Of a stretch of DNA of 64,000 bases, positions 1 to 11,064 are shown piece by piece; the first letter of the stretch is position 1, and every line of letters starts with the position of its first letter. The notes beneath the pieces were generated by a model. The model was given only the letters and a program-made list of their open reading frames with translations. It was not told the DNA's origin and made no database searches. Both the position numbers and the translations under genes were made by a program. Source of the stretch: Castanea sativa (Eukaryota; Streptophyta; Magnoliopsida; Fagales; Fagaceae). The stretch is taken from positions 779,001-843,000 of the forward strand of contig NC_134013.1 in assembly GCF_040712315.1 (NCBI RefSeq), given 5' to 3'.

Positions 1-544
1 GCTCTTTTTGCCTCTTTTCACGTACCGGCCAAACGGGTTGTGCCTTTTCATGATTTAATGGCCAATAAAGTAGGCATAGTGTTATAGTGGGTCTAAAATC
101 TAATAAAATTCTAAATCTGTAATATTGTGGCAAAGTCAGGGGCCAAAGCATCACATTACAGCCACACACACACTACATTCGAGCGGGATGTAAGATGAAA
201 CCCCATTTGTCCGTTGCTTCCTTTTGAATTTCAAATATCAATGCCCCTTATTAGACACAACAAAACCCACCCCACTTATTCCACCAAGCATAACCCACGT
301 CTCTCTCTCTCTCTCTCTCTGGCTTCCATATTTTTCTCTTCAAAGAAAGCTTTCTACTTGGTTTTTGCAAAAACCACTGTCTCTGTCTTGAGTTTAATGT
401 TGATTGCACAATATCAGTGATACCCACATTCTCTTTCTAAGCAAAGTTTTGATCTTTGAGCTTTTAGTAGCTCAGTTTTCTCAAGAATCAAACAGTTTCT
501 TGCTTGTGCAAGCTAGCTGGAGAAGAAGCAAGATCTCTTGAGTA
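1..544 (+). promoter_or_regulatory. Upstream region and 5' leader of the IQD gene
   Basis: AT-rich sequence with no convincing coding region. A pure CT repeat at 301–320 followed by a pyrimidine-rich stretch is typical of plant core promoters and 5' leaders, so transcription of the IQD gene probably starts near it. No clear TATA box was found. The short reading frame at 214–420 is low-complexity and is not supported as a gene. Confidence 0.4.
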
Positions 545-3341
545 ATGGGTGCTTCGGGGAAATGGGTAAAGGCTCTTATAGGTCTCAAAAAGCCCGATAA
601 AGATGATCACGTAAGCTCGCATCCATTACTTTCTAACACTTTCGTTCTCTGTTTATGCATAAAGTCTGAAACTTTGTGTTGTGTTTAGGACAAGGTGAGT
701 GGTAAGAGCAAGAAATGGAGGCTATGGAGGAGTTCTTCAGGGGATTTGGGGTCCTCATGGAAAGGTTTCAAAGGAAACCACAGAGCAGCTTCTGAAGGGT
801 CTGATTCTCCGGTGGCTGATGCTTTTACAGCTGCAATGGCCACAGTGGTTCGTGCTCATCCTAAGGATTTCAGGGCTGTAAGACAAGAATGGGCTGCTAT
901 CCGGATCCAAACTGCTTTTCGTGGCTTCTTGGTAAATGGGTCTCTCTACTCTTATCTTTCCCTTTTTCTCTGTTTGGTTTCCGAGATGAATGAAAAAGAA
1001 AGTTGAAAACTTGCAGATTAGGTCTACAGTTTTTGGATATTTTCATATTCTTCTATTTTCAAAGCTCTCCAGATAAGCATATGGAGAGTTTTTTTTTTTT
1101 TTTTCGGTTTGAATACTTAATAGATCTGATCAGCTTTCATAGATGAGAGGGTAAAATGGTTGACCTGAAGCTAAGCACCATAGACTTGAAATATATATAG
1201 TTATCTTATACTTCATTAGTTTATTTCACATCGGAAAGTTTAGTTCTTGATGTTTAAATTTAGCTCCCAAAAGCAGCGTTGCAACATTGGATTGTTTTAT
1301 GCTACTATGTACAGCTTTAATAGATGAGGGGGAAATGGACAGAAAGTTTCAAAGTTTAATGTAGAGGAAATTAATTTTAAACTTACATCCAAGGGGTCGG
1401 TCTAATGGTTCATGGCCTCATGCCATCCATGGGGTCCTAAATTCAAGTCTCTTAATCAATACCTTAGCGCCAGTCCTAAAAGATTCTTCCATGTAATTAC
1501 CAAGAGCGTATGGGATGGGTGAATTACACATGCAGGGATTAGTGGGGGCCCTAATAAAAAAGTGAACTTTTCTTACAAATTGTATTCCAGGATTACTATA
1601 GTATGATGGGCGTTAATTCTCACATACTTTTTAATGTACATTCTCAGTACACATCACCTATTTCACCTTTTAAATGTAGACATCAATAAAACATGTGACA
1701 TTACGCTTGAAATTATAGACGTTATGTTTACAACTGCATATTAACGAGTGTGAGAGGACAATTACCTATAGTATGCTATGTGCAGCAACAAAAATATTCT
1801 ATCCTCAGGAAATCAAATGATTATTAGTGTGTCATAAGTTCCATGAGTACTTATTTGATGAGTAACTGTTTGTCTATTACACCTGTTAAAGAACTCATCT
1901 TTATATCATTGAGATTTAAATCTTTTTCTAAGAACGTTTCCATTTATTTTGGGTGTTGCGTTCTGTGAAAAATTGTAGGCAAGAAGAGCATTGAGGGCCT
2001 TGAAAGGAGTGGTGAGGCTTCAAGCTCTAGTTCGGGGTCGACAGGTGAGGAAGCAGGCTGCTGTAACACTGAGGTGCATGCAGGCTCTTGTTCGAGTTCA
2101 GGCTCGAGTTAGGGCTCGTCGTGTCCGAATGTCCATAGAGGGACAGGCTGTACAGATGATGCTTGAAGAGCGCCGCACCCAGGCTGATCTCCTAAAAGAA
2201 GCTGAGGTACCACTACAAACTGTCTTGGGTCCATTTCTTGTTGGTCTCATCTCAGTTGATTTTACTCAAATAAGGCCTTCTGCTGATTCATTATAATCGT
2301 TAAGCAAAACTAGCCAGTCTGTATTTCACATTCCTTGTAATGCACATTAGAAAGAGTTTTAATTTCAAACCTTAATTTTCAGGAGGGGTGGTGTGATAGC
2401 AAGGGAACATTGGAAGATGTTAAAACGAAGATACAAATGAGGCAGGAAGGTGCCTTCAAGAGGGAGAGAGCAATTGCATACTCTCTAGCACAAAAGGTAT
2501 AAATGGATTCGTTTGAATTTTAGTTGCTTTCTCTCCTTCATGTCATTAAAGGGTCCATAATTGATCCCAAAATTTTGGGATTATGACTTAATTGTTGTTG
2601 TCTCTCCTTCATATGAGCAATATGATTCAATTTTTTTTTTATATTCTTTTTCAGCAATGGAGAGCAACCCCCAATTTGAATTCACGTACAAGTGCCTTAG
2701 TGTACCCACTCAAGAATCATGAGATTGACAAGAACAGCTGGGGATGGAGTTGGTTAGAACGTTGGATGGCTGCCAAGCCATGGGAGACTAGATTGATGGA
2801 ACAATCCCACACTGACCCCTTGGAGACAACTCCACCTCCAAAGAGTTGTGCAGATTCCATTTTAGGCACACATTCAAAGTCTTCTGAACAATGCTACGTG
2901 AAGGTCAGAAAGAATAATGTCTCTACTAGGATTTCTGCTAAACCTCCCCATAATGGACAAGTTGCTCGTTCATCTTCAAGCCCAAGTTCCGAATTCCGGT
3001 ATGATGAGAGCTCTGCCTCATCTTCAATCTGCACGTCAACAACACCAGTTTCTGGAAACACTGGATTGGCTTCTGAGAGAACAGAAGATAGTAGCAGTAA
3101 TTGTAGGCCAAGTTACATGAACCTGACCGAGTCCACTAAGGCAAAGCAGAAAACATGCAGTTATCAATCTTATAGAGTCCAGAGACAGTCAATGGATGAG
3201 TTCCAATTTCTCAAAAGGTCAGCAGCTTTCTCTAATGCTGATTCTAAAAGCAGTGCTGGTTCTGAGCCTTCTTCAATTAACTTTTCCAAGCCGCTTCACC
3301 TGCCAACCCGATTGGATAAGCACTCGATGAAACTAAGGTAA
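545..3341 (+). CDS. IQ-domain (IQD) calmodulin-binding protein, 5 exons
   Basis: Exons are 545–610, 689–931, 1979–2206, 2383–2496 and 2655–3341. All introns are GT–AG and phase 0, giving a protein of 445 residues. The IQ67 region (about residues 88–154) starts at [15 protein letters not shown] and continues [20 protein letters not shown], with repeated IQxxxRG-type calmodulin-binding motifs and many Arg and Lys. The intron that splits IQ67 after FRGFL is a hallmark of the IQD family. The N-terminus ([16 protein letters not shown]) and the serine-rich tail also fit. IQD proteins bind calmodulin and act as scaffolds at microtubules, membranes or the nucleus. It resembles the Arabidopsis IQD5–IQD8 type, but I cannot choose the paralogue. 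The start is the first ATG after the CT-rich leader and begins the conserved N-terminus. The gene looks intact and converges on the P450 gene. Confidence 0.95.
1388..1560 (+). repeat. Possible tRNA-derived SINE in IQD intron 2
   Basis: A tRNA-like pair of motifs lies about 40 bases apart: an A-box-like GGTCTAATGGTTCATGGC near 1397 and a B-box-like AAATTCAAGTCTC near 1439. An A-rich end follows near 1555. No target duplication was found, so the SINE call is tentative. The rest of this 1-kb intron shows nothing else. Confidence 0.35.
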
Positions 3342-3876
3342 AATATGGATGCATTCATCTCTGTCTGTTCAAGAAGTTCAACAGCTTGTTGTTCCCTAGT
3401 GCCTCTATTTAAGAATGTGTATTAAGTTTAAGGAGGTTGTATAACTGAGCTGTACTGAAACACCCCCAATCAGTTAATGTGATTTGATTCAAGGGTTCTT
3501 TATTTGTAAAATATTTTGTTTGTTGTTACTTAAAGCTATTAAGTTATTTTGAAGAGGTTAATTTGTTTTAATGCCAGGATACTGAAGAGACCCAAAATTT
3601 TTGCATGGATTAATTACCAAAAACAAATCAGGATAACATGAATTCAAATTAAGAGCTTAGAGCAAAGACTAATGGATGTCTTCAAAAGACAGTTGTATTG
3701 TATACCCGGATAGTAGACTTCAAACTAATCTTTTTTATAATGTAAGTTTACAACAGAGGGAATTGATATCAAGATGATCTATTGCCATTTCTTGATGCCA
3801 ACAAAGTTTCTAAGTGTCATATTTTGAGTGCATCACAAGTATGACTGTAAAGTTTACTAAGCCATGTTTAACAAAT
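3342..3876. other. Intergenic region between two convergent genes
   Basis: It holds the 3' untranslated region of the IQD gene on the left and that of the P450 gene on the right. AT-rich with AATAAA-like stretches; no further gene or repeat is recognised. Confidence 0.6.
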
Positions 3877-6800
3877 TCATGTTCGTTTTATCACTCTAAG
3901 CTTGACACCATGCTTGAAGTTGAGAATTATGCCATATTCAAGTTCCAAAGGTTTTTCCACGGTAGGTGAATGTCGAAATACATATTTCCGGTATAAATGA
4001 ATCAATGAGAGCTTTATTTCTTGGATGGAAAATTTCTGACCAATGCATGATCGAGGCCCAATTCCAAAGGGCAAAAAAGCATAAGGATGCCTTTGCTTTT
4101 CTTCTTCACAATTTGGGTCAAATCTCTCTGGTCTGAACTTTTCTGGGTCTGGGAAATTCTTTGGATCTTTTGCTAGAACTCCAAGTGCTAGCCAAACCCA
4201 TGTCCCCTGCTCATCAGAAAATGAAGTACATGACACAAGGCACATGTACAAGTTCTAGTCCACATTCTAACATATAAACAAACATAAAGGCCGTGGCATA
4301 CATAAAATACCTTTGGAAGAAGATAGCCTCCAATCTCTACTTCTTTTGATGTTTCTCTTGCAACCAATGGGGAAACTGTGTAATACCTCATTGCCTCTTT
4401 AATGACCTGCACTCAAACCATCAAAAGAATAATGAAACTCAATTGTTGCATAGGCCTCATTGCAGTTAAGATATATCGGGAAAGGCTATATGTGACTATC
4501 AAATACAAAAAAAGGAAATTTTAAGAGCCTTACCTGTTCAAGGTAAGGGAATTTGTTTTGAAGATCATCAGCACTTATTATCTGATCAGGGGGAACAAAT
4601 CCATCAATCTCTTCAAGTAATTTCTTCTCAACTTCTGGATGTCCAGCAACTAAATAGACAACTGAAGACAATGTGAAGGCTGTGGTAGCTGAGCCAGCAA
4701 GCAAGTGTTCATAAGTAACTGCACTAATGTAGTCTGGGGTGAAGACATTCTTTGATACCGTTTGTGACTCTCTCGCGTTCAATATGAGTGTCAAGAAGTC
4801 CTTTGAACCTCGTTCCCGAGTTTTCATTCTCTTTGTCACGATCTCATCAAGCCTGCCACTCAGTTTCTGATTGTTACGCTCAACTTTCCAGTCCATAGTG
4901 CCAGGAATTCTCTTCAGGATCTGCCTAAAAGGTTCCTGAAGTATGGGGACAAGTAGACCAAGAATGATTGAAAATGAGCCTGATAAGTCCATTTTAAGCT
5001 GTGTTGTGGAGTAGATGTGCTTGTTAATAAAGTCTGAGACTTCATTATCATCATTTTGGTTATCATCAATGTTAACTACATCACTGATTGATTGCGGTTT
5101 AGAGAGGCCAAAGTTGACACCAAAGGCTGCTTGTCCGATGACATCAGTGGCCAATTTGAGGGAAAGGTTAGAGAAAGTGATGTCTTCTTCTTTCAAAGAG
5201 TGAAGATTTTCAGTTGCAGATTCTATAAATTCTTGCATGGTGGGTATTAGACTGGCTAGGTGTGATGGCTGGTAGACTGATAATATTGTGTTTCGCATGG
5301 TTGACCATCTAGCATCCCTGCAAGTAATTCCAACTCCCATCAGTATATATCTTAAATGACATTCTTGATCTGCTGCCTTCGAAGTTTGAACTTCTCAGTA
5401 GAGAGTATTCAATTTGCCATTTGGCAACCAAATCCTCATTTCACTAGAAATAAAGAACTCCCCTAGTTCATTGCAGGAGGTAACATAACTTTAGCCTAAA
5501 ATGACATGCAATTCTGAATAAAGTAAAAATTATTCACCTTAGGAAAGAATGTCAAAGAGATTTACATGGTCATAAAATTTTGTTTTTGAAACATACACGG
5601 TAATAATATATGTATGTGCAAAACTCATGCATTTAAACCATATATGACACAAACCCTTAGTAAGTCATGGGACGCAATGGGAAGATTTCATTTCACAGTT
5701 TTTGATTTTATGTCTTGGATCTAATAGTATACGAATTGTTTAGTCATTTAAAATAGTACTAGATATATGTTTAGATTTGTAATAATTATTCGAAACTATA
5801 AAATTGATCTATTTCTAAGGGAGATGATCATTTTCCAACTCGTTTGGTGCATCATGAAGGAATGGTTCAAATGATAAAAGCGCAGTGTACACCTACAATT
5901 ACAAATTAGGTAGGAGTATGTCATTGTTGTAGTTACAAGAAAATACCTGGTGAAGAAGAGCCCCTTTTGGTGAAGAGGGGAGGCCGAGATTGGTGAAGGT
6001 ATGCTTCTGTTTGGAATATCTTTGAATTTCTTTATTCCTACTTCTTTACAAAGCTCAGGATCTGCTACAATTATCAGTGGCTGTCTGCCCATGTGAAACC
6101 TGCTCTAAGCATAAAATTTTAATTAGTTTTCCTATGTAAAAGCATGCATCTTTGTCCTTTTTTTAATATATATATTTAAGATGTAGAATTTAAAACCATG
6201 AATTCAGTGTTATGTTATTCTTTGCAAAAGTCCTATCATCAATTATCACTCAAATCATGATCACTCAAATCTCCTTTGTCCCATCTTTTCCTTTGATGAT
6301 TGATAACTATTAGTCTTGGAAACAAAGAAAAAGCATGTTTTACTGTTGTGCTCTTTTCTTTTACATTAATAAAGTTTTAATCTAAAAAAAAAAAAAAGAA
6401 GAAAAGAAAAGTGTATAAAAAAAGGAAAATACTAAATTTATTACTAATTTAAAAAAAAAAAATACTTCCAAACTACTAAAAATTAGTGTTATATTAATAG
6501 CATAATAATAATAAATAAACTTTTGAAAATTTTTTTCTTTTTTTTTTGTTTCTATGTTTTTTTTTTTTTTTTATATATACAAAATAAAATTTCTATTCTA
6601 GCTTAATTTAAGTGTATAGGTGTGAAGCTCCTTCCTGAATTTTTTTTTTTTTTATACAAGATATAATTCTACTCTAGCTTAATCTAAGTGTATATGTGGG
6701 TTAAGCTCCCTTCTAGAGACTTGAACCTGGCCATTTTTCCATACCTCACAAGCACTTATACTTATAAAGTAACCATCGCACTAAAAGTGTCCGGTTGTAC

Positions 6801-7823
6801 TTCTTCCTAGAACTTGAACCTGAACTTTGTGCCCACTAGTATTTATTTTTGTGAAATGACCACTGCTGCACCGTAATAAAATTTAGAATTAACTGTGGCA
6901 TGAGAAACTGGAGAGGCAAAATTATTACTAGTTTTCAATAAGCAAGGTCGGCCAGCCCTTGAATGTGGTGGTCATCAAGTGCGGCATAAGCTAATGTGCA
7001 ATCCAATTAACTGTATCAAACAGTATTAGGATCATCTCCACGTTCCTTTCGCTTATACTATTACCTTTATAGTTCATTCACTTGAGCTTCTTTCTAATCT
7101 TGAAAGTGAAATATCATTGAATACCATACTATGGAAAAAGAAAGAAAAGAGATAGGCCCAATATTGCTAGGTCCCATTTGACCAAATCATTAAATCCTTT
7201 GGTCCCCATGAACCGTCTCTAACCCATAGGCCACATGGTCTCTTCCACTTTTGAAAGAGGAAGATAGATTGTTGAATCAATTATCAACTATTAAAAAAGA
7301 TAGGTGGCATTTAGTGGACTAATGGTACCACCTTTTTATCTATCATATTGTCCTAAACATTCTTTTTACTATGATGTATAATTGAGAAAAGACTAACAAC
7401 AAGATTTAGAAGTTGAAAGTAAAAGTTATAAGAATCTTGTATCTTGGCGGTGTTTCCAACAGACACATTCACAATTTAAATTCTCTTTTTCTTATTGTAA
7501 CTATGGAATTAAAAAAAAAAATTTGAAAAAGGACTCAAACAAGAACACTGTAAACTCTGTACTGACCTGAAAATAGGGCCATATCGTTTGGCAATGACTG
7601 AGAACACATCAGGGCCATGTTTAGCGAGCAAGGGGAGGTGGCCAAGCAATGGAAAGGTTGGTGGGCCAGGTACCCTTCTCACACCCCAGTAAGGTCCATA
7701 CATGTAGCCCAACACTCCTGCTACTAAGGCCAACACTGTGAAGAAGATTGATACTGCAGGAACACTAGTAAAGAGCAATTCCATTCTCACAAATCTTTGA
7801 AGGGTCTCAAGGCAAAAGGCCAT
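3877..7823 (-). CDS. MAX1: Cytochrome P450 CYP711A, MAX1-like (strigolactone biosynthesis), 5 exons
   Basis: Exons in gene order are 7823–7567, 6099–5947, 5317–4534, 4406–4311 and 4206–3877, all with GT–AG introns. The product is 539 residues from the first ATG, or 526 from Met14, close to about 522 in Arabidopsis MAX1. It has an N-terminal membrane anchor, a proline hinge ([17 protein letters not shown]), the I-helix motif AGSATTAF, ExxR at Glu402–Arg405, FRPERF, and the haem motif [12 protein letters not shown] with Cys484. [28 protein letters not shown] and QLKMDLSGS match MAX1 closely. In the family, this ER-bound enzyme oxidises carlactone to carlactonoic acid, a strigolactone precursor that represses shoot branching. 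No stop or frameshift is seen. Intron 1 (1.47 kb) carries nested SINEs. A TATA box lies at 7909–7915. Confidence 0.95.
6572..6880 (-). repeat. Two nested SINEs in MAX1 intron 1
   Basis: The SINE 3' end, reading here as poly-T, TATACAAGATA and a CTAGCTTAATCTAAGTGTAT-like block, occurs twice (about 6575–6640 and 6645–6700). The outer copy is interrupted and resumes near 6800 with CTTCTTCCTAGAACTTGAACC. On the − strand the B-box GGTTCAAGTCT is clear. The interruption is flanked by CTTCCTGAA and CTTCCTAGAA, consistent with a target duplication of a SINE inserted into another SINE. The same family occurs at 40491–40645 and in the array at 54.3–55.4 kb. Confidence 0.7.
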
Positions 7824-7831
7824 ATTTTGAA

Positions 7832-7915
7832 AGAGAGAGAGAGAGAGAGAGAAGTGATTGGGTTTTGCAAGAGCTTGATATAAGACTTAGTAGTATAAGT
7901 TAGCTTGGTTTTATA
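7832..7915 (-). promoter_or_regulatory. MAX1 core promoter and GA/CT leader
   Basis: On the − strand TATAAAA lies at 7915–7909, about 85 bases upstream of the first ATG. A pure GA run at 7832–7852 (CT in the sense direction) lies between the two. Transcription probably starts near 7880. Confidence 0.6.
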
Positions 7916-9768
7916 CAGAGGGTGATAGGGGTCCCTGGTTAAGAGTGGTTGGGCAAGGAGAGAGTGGGGGTGTCTCACTCTCAGCCTATTGATAGTTAAT
8001 CGGTACTTTGTCTGCATATGCATCATTAAATTGCTGAAATGGATGCCCATCGTCTATAATGTTTTTTGTGTTTTTTAATGTATCTATGTACCAAGTGTTT
8101 GCCATGCCACAGACCCTTTAAACTAACACGTACGCAACTCTGTTTTAAATTAGGTGCACACTTAAATTTTTTATATTTAATCCGAACTATGAAGTCATGA
8201 ATTTCAATAAAATTATATTTTTCCTTCTCCACCTGCAACCAACAAGTCAAACAACAGAAAGATCAAACAGTTGCTAACTGGTTTTCAGCATCATAAATTA
8301 GCTGATATGCTTATGCCACTTATGTGTGGCACCATTGGTGCTGGTTTCTTTGATTTGCAAATAGAGCAAAGAGTTTGAAAGTTGAAGTCTCTTTCCTTTC
8401 ACTCATTTTTAGTGCCATTTCGACAGACTATTATGTGTAAGAATATGGTAAACCTCCTATATATGGACCCTCTTCTGGTTTCTTCTTCTTTTTTTTTCTT
8501 TTTCCATATAAAAGCTTATAGAGGTTTACACGTAATTAAGAAAATGACTCTAATGGATTAGGTTTCTTCCAATTCAATTTCCAAAAAACGATAGTGGCTT
8601 TAAGTTCTAATTTCATAACTGGGTTGAGGGGTCAATACTAGTCCTCGGATACCCCATTGCCCTGCTTATAGAGCACGTGTATCTATCCCCTACAAAGCAC
8701 TTATATCTTTCCGCTTCATTGTATATAAATTCAAACCCAACTCATGGATTAGATGCCCTTCAATCCCTGCCGTATGAACACAATATTCCTCCACTAAGTT
8801 CGAACCTGACCACATTCATAGAAACTAGTTCTATTTAAATATAAGGCGTGTGACATTTTAAAATCAGATGGATTTAAAAAAAACACTTTGTTTGTTTGTA
8901 ATAGAGGAAGCCCTATCACCAAATTGTTGCAGGAAAATTGCCTCCATATAGCATTTCTACACAAAATTAATTGTGAAAATATTAGAGAGTCCAAATAAGA
9001 TTTTCACAAATAATAAAAGGAACAAAGATAAAATGAAAAGAAAATAGAAAATCACACATAATAAAAAATTCATAGGATTTAAGTGATTATGCTTGTAGCT
9101 TATGTCCACTCTCTTACTAACAAACATGGAGAATACATATGGTATAATCCTCGCACTCTCACTGTACCCAAACCCCAATAAACTCCATGCTACTCTTTCA
9201 CAAATACAAAATTAGCAAAGAGAAATTATTTTCCCTCTCAGCAAGCTATTGCCGCTCCACCACTCTCTTTTATACACGAAGGCGCGTATACATGGAGCAA
9301 AAAATTTAGAACTGTTTGATAAGTTGTTTTAAGCCGTGTAATATTTATGTTTAAATAATATTACACGTAATTTCAAAATATACGAGTAAAATATCATTAC
9401 AACATCACCAATCCGCCGCTGCTGTGTCGGCAAGGCAATAGTCTTTCCATGCAAGAAAGTCACGTCTCATCATGATATTGCATTCAAGGAGATGTGATAT
9501 CAAAGTCACGCTGCTTGACAAACTGGCTTGAAACAACGCAAGATCCAAGCCTGATATTTGGTTGCATTAATTAAGGATTGGAAAGAAGCATAGCCACCTA
9601 CTCCATTTAGGTCTTAGGCATGACATTTAAAGCCACATCCTGACATAAATCACATAAAATCAAGTACCTTCTCAGAATAGCAGAACACAATAGTTCAATA
9701 TTTACGGTCCACTCAAGTCCATAAAAGCCTAAGATTAAAACTAATGCATTTTTTTTTTTTCTTTTGGA
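7916..9768. other. Intergenic region upstream of MAX1
   Basis: AT-rich sequence with no coding region of recognisable family. The small reading frames at 8026–8250, 8794–8994 and 8957–9178 have no domain character. It probably holds distal promoter sequence of MAX1. Confidence 0.5.
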
Positions 9769-9777
9769 GGTAAAAAC

Positions 9778-9952
9778 CATGGTTTTAAAAATCGAACCGA
9801 AAATAAAACCGTTTTTTTCAAAATTTCCGGTTTTTGACCGGTTTTTCCTGGTTTTTGACCGGTTATTGACCGGTTTTGATACATATAACCGGACCGGACT
9901 GCACCGGTTTTTCCGGTTGGACCGGCCGGTCCGGTCCGGTTTTTAAAACATA
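9778..9952. mobile_element. Short MITE rich in ACCGG, with a 9-bp target duplication
   Basis: The 175-bp element begins CATGGTTTTAAAAATCGAAC and ends GGTTTTTAAAACATA, so its ends are inverted repeats of each other over about 20 bases with a few mismatches. The 9-bp sequence GGTAAAAAC flanks it at 9769–9777 and 9953–9961. A 9-bp duplication is typical of Mutator-like elements. The inside is many repeats of (A)CCGG and GGTTTTT, giving an unusual density of CpG and CCGG sites. It encodes nothing. Confidence 0.75.
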
Positions 9953-10504
9953 GGTAAAAACTAATGCATTGTTGTTGTTGTTGTCGTCCAAATAAACTTA
10001 CAAGCTGATTACATCATGTTAGGTAATTGTTAATTAGAAACGACCAGCCTAAAGATTTTTTTTTAATGTATTCGTCTTCATTAGAAAGGAATACCCCTTT
10101 GATTGGAATGAAAATGACATTGCATGAGATTCCTTCTCATCTTATCTTTGTCTCTAACATGCTTAATCATGTGATCATATCAGTGCTCTATCTATGGTTA
10201 GCATTAAATACCATTGGTGGAGGGAAAAAAGATGATGGAAAACCGAGGATAGAAAACGATGGGGTTATCACTTTCCTCATTTTTGATAGCATTAGACAAA
10301 ACTCAACGGAAAGAAAGAGATAAGGGATTTTATCCATGGTGATGTGGGGGGCTCCACAAAGTTTCTTATACACAAAATAAATGGACGGGAAATAATAATA
10401 ATTTCACTTTCATATGGGATCATCTTTACAAATTGTTGACCCCCATTTTTTATGAAAGTCCAAATATAGCAAATTATTTCAGACCTACTGTCTTTATTTA
10501 TCTT

Positions 10505-11064
10505 GTAGGGATGTACATAGATCGGGTTGAATCGGATTAAAGCGATTTTTTGACCCAACTTATCATGGTGAGTAAAAAAAATTCAACCTAACCCAACCCA
10601 TCACATAAATCCAACCCAACCCACATAGATTGAATTGAATTGGATTAAACTCATAGGTTGGACAAATTTTTAATTATAATTATTATTAAATTGAGTAGAA
10701 AAAATAAATATATAAATATATTAAAAAAAAACCTAAAGATCAGTATCAATGTAACTCCTAAAAAACAAACAACAATAATGACTAAACAACAATATATCAA
10801 TGTAATTTACTAAGATTTGTATGAACTAATTGACTTTTATGTAGGATAGAAAAAGTTAGTAATTTTTTAAATAAAATTATTAATTATATAATATATTTTA
10901 AATATATGGATGGGTCAAGTTAGGTTTGGCAGATTTGAAATTTTATAACCCAAACCCAACTCGTAATCAAAAAAAAATTTGTAACCCAACCCACCAAGCC
11001 CTAAAAACCAATCCAACCCAATAGATTGATTTTGACAAGTTGGTGGTTTGACTGCACACACTTA
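10505..11064 (+). repeat. Dispersed non-autonomous element, copy 1
   Basis: The segment starts near TAGGGATGTACATAGATCGG and ends near GGTTTGACTGCACACAC. It is full of CCCAACCC, CAACCCAACC and complementary GGGTTGGGTT-type words. A diverged second copy lies at 40225–40920 in the same order (TTTTTTGACCCAAC near the start, GACCCGAACCCAAC near the end). The ends are weakly inverted, suggesting a hAT-like non-autonomous element, but no clear target duplication was found. Confidence 0.6.

Noticed and set aside
10027..10323. Small frame of 98 codons
   Set aside because: No motif, no promoter or splice context, in AT-rich repeat-flanked DNA.
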